The translations under genes were made by a program, and so were the position numbers. The notes beneath the pieces were generated by a model that made no database searches, was not told the origin of the DNA, and saw only the letters and a program-made list of their open reading frames with translations. Shown piece after piece: positions 22,900 through 35,742 of a stretch of DNA of 64,000 nucleotides. The stretch comes from Rhizophagus clarus (Eukaryota > Glomeromycota > Glomeromycetes > Glomerales > Glomeraceae). Each line of letters begins with the position of its first letter. Positions within the stretch are counted from its first letter, which is position 1. The stretch spans positions 1 through 64,000 of the forward strand of contig BLAL01000208.1 of assembly GCA_015698045.1 (NCBI GenBank), given 5' to 3'.

Positions 22900-25800
22900 T
22901 AGGGAATTGAGTCGACACCCAAAATCATTGTTCGATTAATTGGTTAAAATTTTTTAGGCAAGATCAACCAAAATCGACTAATAAGCTGTAATCGATTAAA
23001 GTTCGATCAGGTATACTCGATCTAATAAACTCGAACAATTAATCGAACAATTAATCGATTAAATGTCATAAATAATTAGTATTTTATTAGTAAATTAAAA
23101 TAAATAAAAAATAAATATAATAGTATTTATGCAGTTTTATACTTTCGCATTATTTATTTATAAGGAACCATCAATTTTACATAGTTTCAAAATTATTATT
23201 AAATTGACATACAGTACATGTCAAACAAACTACTTAAATACATTAAAATATTCGCTATTTTTCTTGAGAAATAGTAATTCAGTAACTGTAGATGCTTTTA
23301 ACCGGTTCCTTTCTTCACAAATTTGATTTCCAGCATCACTGAATAGTCTTTCACTTGGAACTGACGTGGCTGGTATACATAAATATTTACGAGCTAATTC
23401 ATATAACACTGGGAATGAATCTTTATTATTTTGTCACCATTGAAAAGGATTGGTATCGTAAGAAGCTTGAGGAGTCCTAAAATAATTGTCAAATTCAGTG
23501 TCTTCATTTTCTTCTATAACTTGAGGGCCAAAAATATATGCGTGAAAACGGTCAATTGATGAATTATTATTAGAAAAATTTTCTTCGGGTTGTGTATTAT
23601 TTTGAGGCTTAATCTCATCATACTGAACTTTCAGTTCAACCTTTACTCTTTCTCGCAATTCATTAGGCCAACCATGTGTTCTTTTGCATCGGGGATCAAG
23701 AATAGTTGCCAAAAGCATAGCCATAGGAGGATCATTCCAATAATCAAATAAAGCACCATAAATTTCCTTTTGAACTTTATTAATTATAGATGCAGTATTT
23801 AGCTGTTGTTGATGATGTTGACGTTGAGGTTGTTGTTGATGTTGTTGATGTTGAGATTGTTGTTGTTGAGATTGTTGTTGAAGTTGTTGATGTTGAGATT
23901 GTTGTCTTGTAGTAACATTTGGCCGTATACGCTGTTCATCTTCTTCCTCTTCATCTGACTCACTTTCCCCCTCATCCTCATCATCACTTTCTTCATCATC
24001 ATCTTCTAATTCATCATCATCATCTATAGTTACATTAACAATTATTAAAAATTAGAAGTTGAAATAAAAAAATAAAAAAAATTTTCAAACAATTAAAAAT
24101 TTTCATCACCATTACCTTCAATACCTTCTTCATTTTCATCATCATCTTCAATTAAAGGTGTATAGTAAAATCTAATAGATTCTAAAGTTGAATATATTAA
24201 GGATATTGTGCAATATTTTTCACCACCCAAAAATGTGGTTGCACGCTCAATTGGTTGAAATAATTTGCACAATTCTTCTAATAATTTCCATTCACAATCT
24301 TTTAAATATCTTTTTCTTAATTTTTTTCAATCTTTTATTGCGCTACTGTTTGAATCTAGTCTTAAAGTTACTAGCGTCCTTTTTATTGCTTCTTTTAATT
24401 CTAATAATCTTTTCCAAGATGCTAAAGTAGATCCCCACCTTGTTTTACAATCAGCAATAGTACGAAGGATTTGCAGAGAACCACCTGGAATATTAATTGG
24501 TTCATTGGAATCTTGTAATTCCCTATCGGATGATGTTAAAGTTTGTCTTGTAATTTCTTTATTTAAATTTGCAATTTCAATTTGTGCTCGTTCTAGACGT
24601 TCAGCTTGTTTAGGTGAATTGAAAAATTGATTAAGTTTTCGAAATCTACATGCATATGACAATTTTACGCAATCCTTTCATTACACATAACTGAAGTGTA
24701 TGAGAAGTACATGCAATCCTATCTACACCATCCCACTCTCTAATCGCTTTTACTACATTTGCCCCATTATCTGTAACTGCATGTTTTACTTTATCATTTA
24801 AATGAAGTTCCTGAATTTTTTTTACTAATGCTAAACGAATATTTTCAGCTGTATGAGGATATTTAATAAGATCAATACAAATAAGGATATCATATAATTC
24901 CATATTAGGAGTTAACCAATGACCGGTAATACCAATATAGCCTTGATTATTACGGGCAGTCCATAAATCAGTTGTAATAGCTGCATAAGTACAAGTTTCA
25001 TTGATCAATTGCTTCATTTGCAAAAGTGCTTCTTGATAACCAGCTCCAATATCAGCTTTTAGTGTTCTGTAACATGGTACAATAAAGGCAGGATCCACTC
25101 TTTTTATAAACCGTTTAAAACCTTTTCCTACAATTGTAGCAAATGGTCGCCCATCAGTAACCAACCAATCTGTAAGACCATTACGTAAATATTGCTGTTT
25201 GGGTTCTTTATGTGGAGTGAATTTTTTAATTTGATCATCTATTTTAAGTTGCTTATTTCAATAAAACAAAAGAAAATTTATTAATTATTTATTAAAATTA
25301 ATTCAATTTAACAATTTTATTTACCTGCTCCTTTTTTTTATTAAACACTTTATGTTTATCACCCAAATGATAACTCATGCTTGAAGTTTGTGTTTTATAT
25401 AGCAAACTTGCGCCACACACTATTTCATTTTCACCATCTTTTTCTATATATTGACAATACACACGCCCGTCTGTTTTCTCTACAAAGTAATCCCACACCC
25501 AACTGGTTTTATTTGCAGATTTTGGGATAATTTGTGGTTCTTGTTCATCTGTAATATCACTTGCCAAACGTTTTGATGCGTGTAAAGATTCAGTGGAACT
25601 ATTTGCACGTTTTGGAGGCATTATTTACGTTAAAAGAGTTTATTAATACTATAAGTAGAGAGTGCGAAAGAAAGAAACTTTCTTATTTGTTACAAAGAAA
25701 AATTAGCGAAGTTGCTATTTTAAGGGTTTATCACGTTTATTTAACCAATTTTATCATTAAAGCATGATTAATATTTTAATCAATTTATTTTATTCGAGTA

Positions 25801-25949
25801 TTATATAATCAATTTTACGTGTTGCAAATTTATTCGATTATATGTTGATCGATTTTAATTTTTCGAGTACTCGATACACAAAATCATTAGTCGAGTCACT
25901 TGACTTGATCGACCATGATCGATTTTGAATTGGTCGACTCAATTCCCTA
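22900..25949 (-). mobile_element. hAT-family DNA transposon no. 2 (3.05 kb)
   Basis: The ends are TAGGGAATTGAGTCGAC and GTCGACTCAATTCCCTA, flanked by GTTCATTT (22892-22899) and GTTCGTTT (25950-25957), an 8-bp target duplication with one mismatch. Both subterminal regions are dense in TCGATTA/TCGAACAATTAATCG motifs. The transposase lies on the minus strand. Only ~90 bases separate it from the first hAT element. Confidence 0.9.
23230..25621 (-). pseudogene. hAT transposase (BED finger, poly-Gln linker), inactivated
   Basis: Exons on the minus strand: 25621-25325, 25251-24116 and 24023-23230. The product starts MPPKRANSST, with a BED-type finger (WDYFVEK...CGASLLYK...MSYHLGDKHK). The catalytic core shows TTDLWTARN and AVTDNGANVVKA. 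The last exon has an acidic stretch, a Gln/His-rich tract (23800-23930), ILDPRCK and the dimerisation block SVPSERLFSDAG. Defects are a net +1 frameshift near 24660, an in-frame TGA near 24328 (after AIKD) and another near 23433, where NPFQW is followed by TGA instead of the usual second Trp. Confidence 0.87.
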
Positions 25950-26348
25950 GTTCGTTTTCGCTCCGGACTAATAATAGATAATATACAGGTATTATAGAGA
26001 TATAGATGAATCAATTGAATCATGTGTATTGCATATAAAAGTAATATTTTTATTTATTAACTCATGTTAAATATCAACAAGGATGAAGGAATGTTGTTCT
26101 TTGGGGAGGAGAAACTCTATATTAGAATCTTATTTTTTTGTAAGGATGACAATTTTTATTTAAATTTCGTTTGATGATATATTAAAACTACAATATACAG
26201 TATATACTCAAATAAAAAAAAAGTCCAGAAATTCTTTTCATGGAAAATGAGATAATGTTGTTTGATTATTAAATTTTTCAACCACAAACTAAGTTCAAAT
26301 TAACAAAACCGTCTTTTTATTTCCATACTTACAATAATTTACACTATA
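25950..26348. other. AT-rich intergenic DNA
   Basis: No gene, RNA or repeat supported. The segment separates the second hAT element from the next MITE. Confidence 0.4.
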
Positions 26349-26760
26349 ATTAAGGGGGACTATCGTGGCGCAAAAAATTAAAGTATTTATATATAAAAAA
26401 AATTTTCGATGATTATGTATTTTTACAAGAGAACAACATGTAAAAGTTATTATACATATTCAAAATCTTTTAATATAAAACTTTATTAAATACAGACTGT
26501 TTTTATTATTGAAAGTTTATTAAAGAGATTCTGAACTTTCATTAAACGATTCTGAACTTTTTGGAACTTCTTTTGATATTTTCTCTAAAATATAATATTT
26601 AAAACTATATAAAAACTTTACCTTGTAAATTTCTAGGTATTAAAGAGTGAGAAATTAACTCTTTCTTTAATATTTAACAACTTTCACAATATTATACTTA
26701 GACATGAAAGTATTAGACTGTACAAAAATTTTTGTGACATGACTACACGCTCCCCTTAAT
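26349..26760. mobile_element. ~410-bp MITE with TTAAGGGG ends
   Basis: The left end TTAAGGGGGACTATCGTGGC and right end CACGCTCCCCTTAA are imperfect inverted repeats; further in, TCGTGGCGCAAAAA on the left pairs with a diverged partner (TCATGTCACAAAAA on the opposite strand). TTAA at both borders would fit a piggyBac-type target, but the family is uncertain. There is no coding content. Confidence 0.5.
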
Positions 26761-27910
26761 GATACGAGTGGTGGGTACTGTTAATAAATGAATAATTTTT
26801 TAGATGGTCACAGTTTTTAATTCGAATAAATATCCAATTTAAAAATATCTGGAGACCGGATCTAAAATTAGATGGACTTTCAGAGAATTTAATGATTTTA
26901 TATGTATAAATTTTTTAAGTGTATTATAACTAGTTGATTTGTGTTGTATTTGTTGTGAACCAATGGGGTTGGAGTTTTTTATTTAGGAATTTTCAAATTT
27001 TCTTATAATACTTTATTTTTCTTGGAAAATTTATGCATAGTGATTTTGTAAAACATAAAAGTAATGCGAATACCTAAATAAAATGATATATTTTTACTAA
27101 GCGTATTTACTGCTATTTGAATTTATTTTTAGACGCAACTATGGCAGGCGTGGCAAATATGTGACATTCCTTGCAGGGTCATGGAAAATCAAAATTTTTT
27201 TAAATACTCGAAACAGTTAAGAAAAAATTCATAGTGCCAGCCGAAATTAAAATTTTATTTTTTTTTTTCACACCCATACGTATAAGTATTAGCTACAATA
27301 TATCCTGGGTGATTGAGGTAAGCATTATATTACTAGAATTGTATAAATGATTACAATTTCATCAATAGTAACTATATTCAACAAATTGACTGTATAGCAG
27401 TTGAACTGAATGAAAATCACAATGATTTATTTCTTAATAACGTGAATTTTATTTATAATAAAATATAAATTTAAACATTTAATTTAATAACAATATTTCT
27501 AAGAAAAAACCAAATTGTGAAAAAAATAAAATATATGTCGAATAAATAATAATAATTAATGCTCAATAACAATTTATCAAAAAAAAAAAAAAAAGCACTG
27601 AATGGTGGGTTAACTACATTATTATTTAATATTTTGTATAATTAATAAAGAAAAACTAGATAATAGACAATAAGTTTGATGCAAATATTAACTTTACGAT
27701 TGGAACGAATTGTTGTTTTCTAATCACCATTTTGACTGGTTGGTATAACTGGATTATTTAAAAGATTTAGAGCCAACTGAATATTAGTTATATTTAAACA
27801 AACTAAATTATATATAGCAAAAAAAATCCAATCCAATTAAAATTATTTTCTTGTGAAAAGATAAATAAAAGATTATTATACAGCAGCTTATCTCATTAAC
27901 TCATTATTTT
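26761..27910. other. AT-rich intergenic DNA and 3' flank of kinase gene 2
   Basis: No gene supported. Bases 27440-27890 resemble the 3' flank of kinase gene 1 (13650-13810) and the stretch 33560-33990, for example TTTAAAAGATTTAGAG-like and TTTCTAAGAAAAAA-like blocks, showing that flanks were duplicated with the genes. Confidence 0.45.
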
Positions 27911-30900
27911 CTACTGCATATTTATTTGACAGTCCAAACATTCAGTTTTATCATCATATTTTGAAAGATTTTTTGTAAAAGAATTGAGTAACCGAGACAT
28001 ATAAACAGCTTGTTTATGAGTAGCTAATTGGTTGTTTTCAACAGATAAAACATTTGCTCTTCTGTATTTTTCTGCTTCATTAAATTGCTTTATAATATCA
28101 ATTTCAACTTTACTTACATCTTTATTTATATATGAAGAAGTAAATGTATCAGTTAATTTCCAAAAATGAGTAACTATTTCAAATACTTCATTAGAATTTG
28201 GTCTGTTTTCTGGATTTGAGTCCCAACATTTTTCCATTAAATTAATATAATGTTTTGGTGCTTCTGGTTCATTGATTTTGGGTCTAATTCCTTTACATAT
28301 ATCTAATACTAATAACTCATCATGAGCACAATGGATAAAAGGTTGTTTACCGGTCGCTACAAAATACATGATCATACCAAAACTAAATATATCTGCTGCT
28401 TGAGTATAAGGTTTTCCTTTTAATACTTCAGGAGCTATATAAGGCATAACTCCATAAATATTTGTTTCATCTATATTATCAATTTCTCCACATAATCCCA
28501 TATCTGAAATAGATAATATATTATAGTAACTATCAAAATTTATACTATTTGCGAATAATAATATATTTCCTGTATGTAAATCACGATGAACTATTCGTTT
28601 TCGATGAATATTTTTAAGTCCTCTGCTAATATTAAATAATATACGTGTCTTAATTGACCATGTGAAAATTTTATAATTATTATTCACCCAATTATTAAGA
28701 TTTCCTCCTGTTGCATATTCAAGAACACAAATGTATTCTCCTGTGTCAGGAATTTGAGATATTCCATATATACTAAGAATATTATTATCATAACAATTTA
28801 CTGAATATTCTTTAACCTGTTAATGTTATTACATCAATAATAAATAAACAAATAAATTAATTAAATTAAAATTCATTAAAAAAAAACATTATACCTCATT
28901 CAAAAATTTATTAATGACATTTTGTGTGCTAGCATGTAAGCACTTTAAAGCAACTGTTTTGTTCGGATGCTGTCTTACATATTTCCCATCGTGTCTATCG
29001 TATATTAATGGACCATTTTTCCATTTTGCTGAACACTGATTTTTAATTGCATTGCTTGAATTAAGTTATCAATTTCGTTATTTTTGCTGGTCCAATTTTT
29101 AAAATTATTTTTTATTAAATATTTTATTTGACATGATTTACACCATTCACTATAGTATTTTGAATATTTTTCATCACATATTTCACAATATGCATAAAAA
29201 TAATTATCATTGAGAACCAGAAGATATTTATTTGCATTTTGAACTTGAGATATTCCATATATGATAATAATACCGGAAGTACTTACACGATTAATTGTAT
29301 ATTGTTTAATCTATAAAAGAAAATTCATATTAAGGATAAATAAGAGTTAAGCTAAATTAATAAAAATTTCATACCTCGTTTGGAAATTCATCTATATTAT
29401 TATGTAAATATTTTAAGGCAACTTTCTTAAATGGTTTTCTAATATATTTCTTGTTTGGAAATTCATTCCAATATAATGGACCATCCTTCCATATTGCCGA
29501 ACACATACTTTTGTTTATTTCTTTAATATCATTAAACTGACTAAATGGTATCCATTCAAATATTATATCTTCAGAGCTGTTAATATTCAATTGCATTTCT
29601 TGAATAATTCCATCAATTTTTTTGTTTCTACTCGAATATGGAAGATTTTCTTTTAAATTTTCTATTTGGCATAATTTACACCATTTATAAATCTCTGAAT
29701 ATTTTTTATCACATAACATACAATGAGAGTTAAAATAGTTAATATGAAAAATTATTAAATAATCATTTGCATAAGGTTCTTGGGATATTCCATATAATAC
29801 TAATTTAAAGTGATAGTCATCATCTTGGTATTTTTTGACCTATTAAAATAAAAATTTTAGACAAATTCCACAAATTCATTAGTGTATATTGCATACTAAA
29901 ACTAAAATTTTTCTTGACAAGAAATACATTTCTACTTGTTGTATAAAAAGAATTTAAATTAAGGTTTCATACCTCATTTAAAAATTGATCAACATCATTT
30001 TGTGAATTATACAATCGTTTCAGTACAACTTCTGTATTTAATTTTTTTGAATATTTTTCATTAGGGCCATCCCAGTATAATGGTCCATCTCTCCATTTTG
30101 CTGAACATATTGTAGCCAAATTACTTTTATTCATTGCTTTGACCTTATCAAATTGATTGTATGATATCCATTCAAATACCGGGCCAAATGGAGATTCTAA
30201 CTGTTTTTCCTGAATAAAATTATTAAGTTTTTCATTTTTACCGGTCCGAGCTTTAAAATTTTCCTTCAAATAATTTATTCGGCATTGTGTACACCATGTA
30301 GCATAATGCATATAGTAACCACAAATTGCACAATGTACTCCAAATATCCATCAGCAAAAATCATAAAATAGTTTTTTGTATCTTGATTTTGTGATATTCC
30401 ATATAATGCGCCATAAGTATCGCCATCATTAATTTCATCAAAATTGCTCATATATTGTTTAATCTAAAAAAAAAAAAAAAATCAGTACAATAAAATAATG
30501 ATTTAAATAAAATTAATATTAATTTATAAGAAATTCATACCTTATTTAAAAAAGGATCTGTATTGTTTTGAGAATCATGCAAATATTTTAAGACTACTTT
30601 TGTATCCGGTATTCTACCATATTCCTTATCATCCACGTCCAAATATAATGGCCCATCTTTCCATCTTGCCGAGTATATTATAGCATGATCATTATTATTT
30701 ATTTCCTTAATTTCGTTAAACTGATTGTATGGTATCCATTCAAAAACCGGTCCAAATATACATTCTGACAGCCTTTCTTGAATCAAATTATCAATTTTTT
30801 CATTTCCACTCCAATTTATAAAATCGGATTCTAATTCTTCTACTAAACATGGATCGCATAACATATTATTGAGATTTGAATATATTTCACCACATAATAC

Positions 30901-31421
30901 ACAATATTTCATAAAATATTTATTATTGAAAATCATTAAATAATCATTTGTATTTGGATTTTGAGATATTCCATACATATTAAGGTAGTCTTTATTAACC
31001 TATCAAAATAAAGAATCGTTATTATCCGAAAAAAGATTTAGAATAAAAAGGATATTCATACCTCATTTAAAAATTGATCAATATTATATTGTACATCATG
31101 CAAATATTTCAAAATAACTTTCACATCTGTTTTTCTTGTACATTCCCTATTAGTTTCATCCCAGTATAATGGACCATTTCTCCATTTTGCTAAATATATT
31201 GTAGTAGAACCATAATTTTCGATTTCTTCAATATCAATAAGCTGATTATATGGTATCCATTCAAACATTGGATTTTCACCTGTTTTTTGCCTGTTTCGAA
31301 TATAATTGTCAATTTTAATTTTTTCAATGCCGCTGACCTCTAGTCTTAATTGACATGGTATACACCAATTATCTTGTATATTTATATGTGCCAAACCACA
31401 ATTTTCACACAGAAACTTCAT
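27911..31421 (-). pseudogene. multi-N-lobe kinase gene 2 (paralogue of gene 1), broken
   Basis: Six exons in the layout of gene 1: 31421-31062, 30999-30541, 30463-29973, 29839-29375, 29310-28895 and 28816-27911. Exons 1, 2, 4 and 6 have lengths divisible by three; exons 3 and 5 do not. In exon 3 the zinc-ribbon start is out of frame near 30335. In exon 5 the segment between MQLKI and CSAKWKNGPL, which should hold FEWIPYNQF and the glycine loop, is missing (junction near 29036-29042), and the frame is lost. The C-lobe exon is perfect: VHRDLHTGNIL, SDMGLCG, IAPEVL, ECLDCQ. The C-lobe frame could only be reached by skipping or alternative starts. Confidence 0.85.
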
Positions 31422-31599
31422 AGTAAAATTTAATATTCTAAAATATGAAATGAAAATTGTTATGCAAACTTAAATGAACGCACAAGGATAATTGTAAAAA
31501 TAATCGTGAAGTGAATGTACACCTAAAATTTTATGGTTGAGACGCTCGGCAGTCCTTTGGGTTATTTAAATTTTTTTTTTTCTCCGAGTAACTTCATTC

Positions 31600-31672
31600 T
31601 TACTATTAGGAAATTTCCAAACACCAATTGGATTACAGAAAAATGGCGAAATGTTTTGTTACCAGTGTAGTA
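31600..31672 (+). pseudogene. second copy of the divergent gene relic
   Basis: The bases around 31606-31650 (AATTGGATTACAGAAAAATG) match those near 17968-18000 upstream of kinase gene 1 and translate to IGLQKNGEMF. Stops follow. This shows that the duplicated unit included sequence upstream of the kinase start. Confidence 0.4.
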
Positions 31673-34033
31673 CCAGATTATGACAGTGATGAAATTGATG
31701 AAACATGAAAGTCACGTGAAAGTCATGTTATTATTAAAGATGGTGAAACTATTAGGCCAGTTCATAATTGTTCGGTTATTAGGTTATATTAATCTCGTGA
31801 TTAAAGTTCAATTTTGAGTTGATTGATTGATCGTGATAAACTATTAGTCTACCAATAAGTTGTTGTTTTTGCTGTTTTTATTTATTTTTGTGTTTACTTG
31901 ACCAAAAGTTTTTTGGTGAATATGTTGATCATTCTACAAAAAAATTTATTGGTCATAATTTTTAATGTAACCTTGAATGCACGGTAATTGATCGACATGA
32001 TCCGATTGGTTCTTTAGTAATGATAAATAAAAACAAACTTGGAGAGATTTATTTATAGGAAAGGATGCAAGAAATATGTCTCGGCATTTCTTGACATTTC
32101 TCAATTTAAATAGTATGGAATATTTTAGAAGGATTTAGAACATGGTAGAATTTAGGGTTATATTTTCAGATTCCATTTATATATTATATTTACTTTATAG
32201 GTAATTTATTTTAAAATAGGAAATTAGGTTCAGGATTTTCAGACTTAGAATTTTTGGTTTTCCTGTAAGTAAAATGAAACTTAGTGTGGTATAACATAGG
32301 ATGTGAAGTGGGCCGGCAAATCAATATATAATGAACCATAGTCCTTTGAAGCAACATTTACAAAAAAGATTGATCCACTCTTCCAGAAATTATGCAAAAA
32401 TGGTTGTTTGGGTTTGTTAATGAAATCCGGAATCTATGTTGGTATATTGTATGTTAGTAAACACTAAGCTATGTTGGTGTATTAAAGGCTGTGTTGTAAT
32501 ATGATTTAATAAAGTTATTTTGCAATCAAGCATGGGCTTGTCAAGTTTACGATGCATGTTTTGAGGTTGAGATATACTGTTTATATATAGTCTAACGTTT
32601 AATAATTAAAAATATTATTGTCACATCACTCACATGTAATACATATCAGTTGACTTCAATAAGACCCAATAAACTAAGGTGACTGTTAAACTGATTGTTT
32701 AATTTGGTACTTACATATTTTTCCAATCATGAAAAAAAAATATCTAGAAGCTTAATGAACGAATCATAGTTGATAGTATCTGAAATTATTGGTTTAATAA
32801 GTTAATAATCGGTCGTCTTAATGATTTTATTTTCTAAATTAACTTTCTATCTTTATACTGTTGTTTATCCTAAATTATGGTAAAGCAAAGACCGTGATGT
32901 AGCTTTTATTAATACCTTAAACCAAGTGTTGCAAGCAAATTCTGAATATTCCGATTTGAATCTGCTTAAATGTTTATTACCTAAGTTAAAAATAGGTTTT
33001 CCCTTTTTTTTTTATAATTATTTCTTTAATATAATTCCTCCTCGTCAATGATGATAACAAACAAGTAAAATCTTTCGCGCAAATATTACTAAAACGATGA
33101 AAGATATTACAATATTACATGTTAAATGTTTTCATTTTAATTATTTGAATGTGCTTAATAGTAATAAATAGAAAATATTAATGAGTTAAAAGAAATTGAT
33201 GCAAATATAGTCAATTATTAATATCTAGGACAATTAAATACCTTAACAAAGAATTAAATTTATTCTAAAAAAATACGTGTTTAGACCTTTTTAAAATCAA
33301 TCTCATGAAGTTGATTATCTGAATCAATAATTTATCTGGCTGTATTTTTATACGAATAATATTTATGAAGAAAATCACTATCTGCAAATAAGATTCTCTT
33401 GATTACTTAGAATTGAATTTTTGTTTAATTTATAAACCAATGAATTTAATTGGGAGAGAAATTAATGTATCATATGATCTTAGGACCTTCAGGCTTCAGT
33501 TCGATATACTCAACTGAATACATCTAGTTAAAATTGATTTTTATTAATAAAAATAAATTTTATTATAAAATATATAAAAAAGAATACAAATAGTCAATTT
33601 AATAAAATTTAGTAATGTTTCTAAGAAAAAATCCAATTAGGAAAAACCTTATAAAATATTTAAATAAGTTCAAATAAAAACATGCACATAAATTAAAAAT
33701 TATTAATATATGAGTTAAAAGAGAATGCTAAATATACTTAGTAAGGTGAATAAGCAGAAGATATGTTTGTATTGAATATTAAATTTAGACAAATAGATTC
33801 TAATCACATAACCAGTTCGACTAGTTTGTTATACTGTAACTAAATTTTTAAAAGACTTAAAGCTAGCTATATATATTAAATAAAAAATTATGCTAGTAAA
33901 AATACTAATGTAATTATGTAAACGAAAAAAAATGATTAAAATTATTTCTTATTAAAAAGATAAATCGTTAAATATACTGTATATCAACTTACTTTATACA
34001 ACAATCATTTTTTTTGGTATATTTTACTTTATC
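31673..34033. other. AT-rich intergenic DNA
   Basis: No gene supported. The part from about 33560 repeats the 3' flank sequence of the kinase genes and leads into the kinase relic at 34190-34310. Confidence 0.4.
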
Positions 34034-34182
34034 TCACGGCTCCTAGTTAAAATTCGTGATTTATTTTCTTGATATTTCCATTATCTAAAAAGATGGATAA
34101 AAAATCTATCAAATGTTGGAATAAAAAGTCTATTTTATTAATCAAAAATGATTAAAATAGTATATTTGGTACGGAACCGTGA
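34034..34182. mobile_element. ~150-bp MITE-like insertion
   Basis: The ends TCACGGCTCC and GGAACCGTGA are inverted copies with one mismatch. It sits in the duplicated 3' flank next to the kinase relic. The target duplication is not clear, so the family is not assigned. Confidence 0.4.
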
Positions 34183-34189
34183 TATAAAT

Positions 34190-34310
34190 CATTTATTTGA
34201 CAGTCTACAAAGAATTTTTAAAATATATTGATATTTAAAGGGACTGAATAATCGAGAAATATACATAACTTGTTCATAAGCAACTGATTGGTTATTTAAT
34301 ATAATTTTAA
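34190..34310 (-). pseudogene. relic of a third kinase copy (C-terminal tail)
   Basis: The minus strand reads NNQSVAYEQVMYISRLF and then a frameshifted CRLSNK, matching NNQLATHKQAVYMSRLLNSF...CLDCQ at the ends of kinase genes 1 and 2. Only the last ~40 codons remain. Confidence 0.65.
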
Positions 34311-35642
34311 GGCATCTTATCATAAATTTAAATAATGTGGTTTGAAACAAACTCTCAATTTATATTAATTATTTAATTGCTTTACGATTAGTTGTAATGT
34401 TGCAAGCGGAATTGTCTGTTTCGCCTTTTTAAATCAAACTCTGAAACTTCCGATTATTTATTTATTATTTTACTTCTTAAAAAAATTTTTAAAAAACATC
34501 AATAGGATTAATATATTTTATATACTATACATTATTATAAAAATTTTTACACTTACATTTGAATAATTGCATTGCATTGATTTCTTAATAAATTAATCTC
34601 CTTTTATGATTTAGGCTGAAAAATATTTGAAAAAAATGAATAAGTATCCTGTGGCAATGCTAAGGAAATTAAAGTTCTATTTAACCTTTTTGGAAATAGT
34701 TAATTCGTTATTCAACTTGTAAAGTGACTAGTTAGAACCGGTTCGATTTTTACAAACCGGTTTTAATAAAATTGGAAACGAATTAATCGAAATCGAGTTA
34801 TCGAATATGATTCGGTTATATTTAAACCGATTATCTGGTTTTAATATATTAAATGAAATAAGGTTCCTATCCTCCTAAAAAATAAAACATAAACCTTTTT
34901 CTCCTGATGCGTTCAAATAATTAATTAAGTTTATGTCCTTATTAAATAATCAACCTGTTCTTTACTTTCCTCGTTAATAATTTCACACTGGGAGCAGTAT
35001 AATGCTCAGAACTTATTTAAAAAGATATATATGGCGAGTTAGGATTATTAGAGAACAAAGTAGACACAGATTGTAAATTAGTATAGATGCTGTATTTCGT
35101 CATAAATACTGTATTACGGGACAAGTCCTAATTTTCGGAACATGTTTATTTCGTATACCTCACGCACGCTATATTACAATAAAATATCTCTATAGGTTCT
35201 GAATATTTTCCAAGAGTTTTGTATTGGTATTTAATGATAGTATCCGCTAATAAGGAAAATTAGAAATATAACAATCGAGTACATAACGTACAAACCTGTT
35301 TCTGTACTGTACATGGCTATGATGTTTTCACCTAATAGTGGCGTAACAGCTCAAGAAATCTAGACGACAGCCATAGCAAAAGCTTAGAGATTCCATCATT
35401 TCAAAGCCTCCTAAGCCATTATACAGTATAATAATCGATAACATAATAATGACATGTGACGATTGTGACGTGTCACGATGGCGCAGCTCCGCTAGTTCGA
35501 TGAAAAAAACATACCTTAGTTTTTCAAAGCCTAGTATATAATAACGTGTCACAATTTAATCCTGTAGCCTAAGCATCAATAATCCTTTTGAGGTGAGTAA
35601 CTGAATATACGCATCTAGATAAATAACTTCGCTTAAGCAGTA
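34311..35642. other. AT-rich intergenic DNA with transposon-like fragments
   Basis: No gene supported. At 34730-34860 there are repeated AACCGGTT/AAACCGG motifs with ATCGAA spacing, like hAT subterminal repeats but without visible paired ends. The stretch 35450-35560 has duplicated ACGTGTCAC motifs. Confidence 0.35.
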
Positions 35643-35654
35643 ACCCTATACTTG

Positions 35655-35662
35655 TATAAATA
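35655..35662 (+). promoter_or_regulatory. TATA box of the secreted-protein gene
   Basis: TATAAATA lies 81 bases upstream of the ATG at 35743, a plausible distance for a fungal core promoter. Confidence 0.5.
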
Positions 35663-35742
35663 CGCCTTCAAATTATTTGGAAAATAGAAAAAAAAATTTC
35701 TTCTCTATAGAAAAAAAAGGCGAAAGTCAACAGAAATACAAA

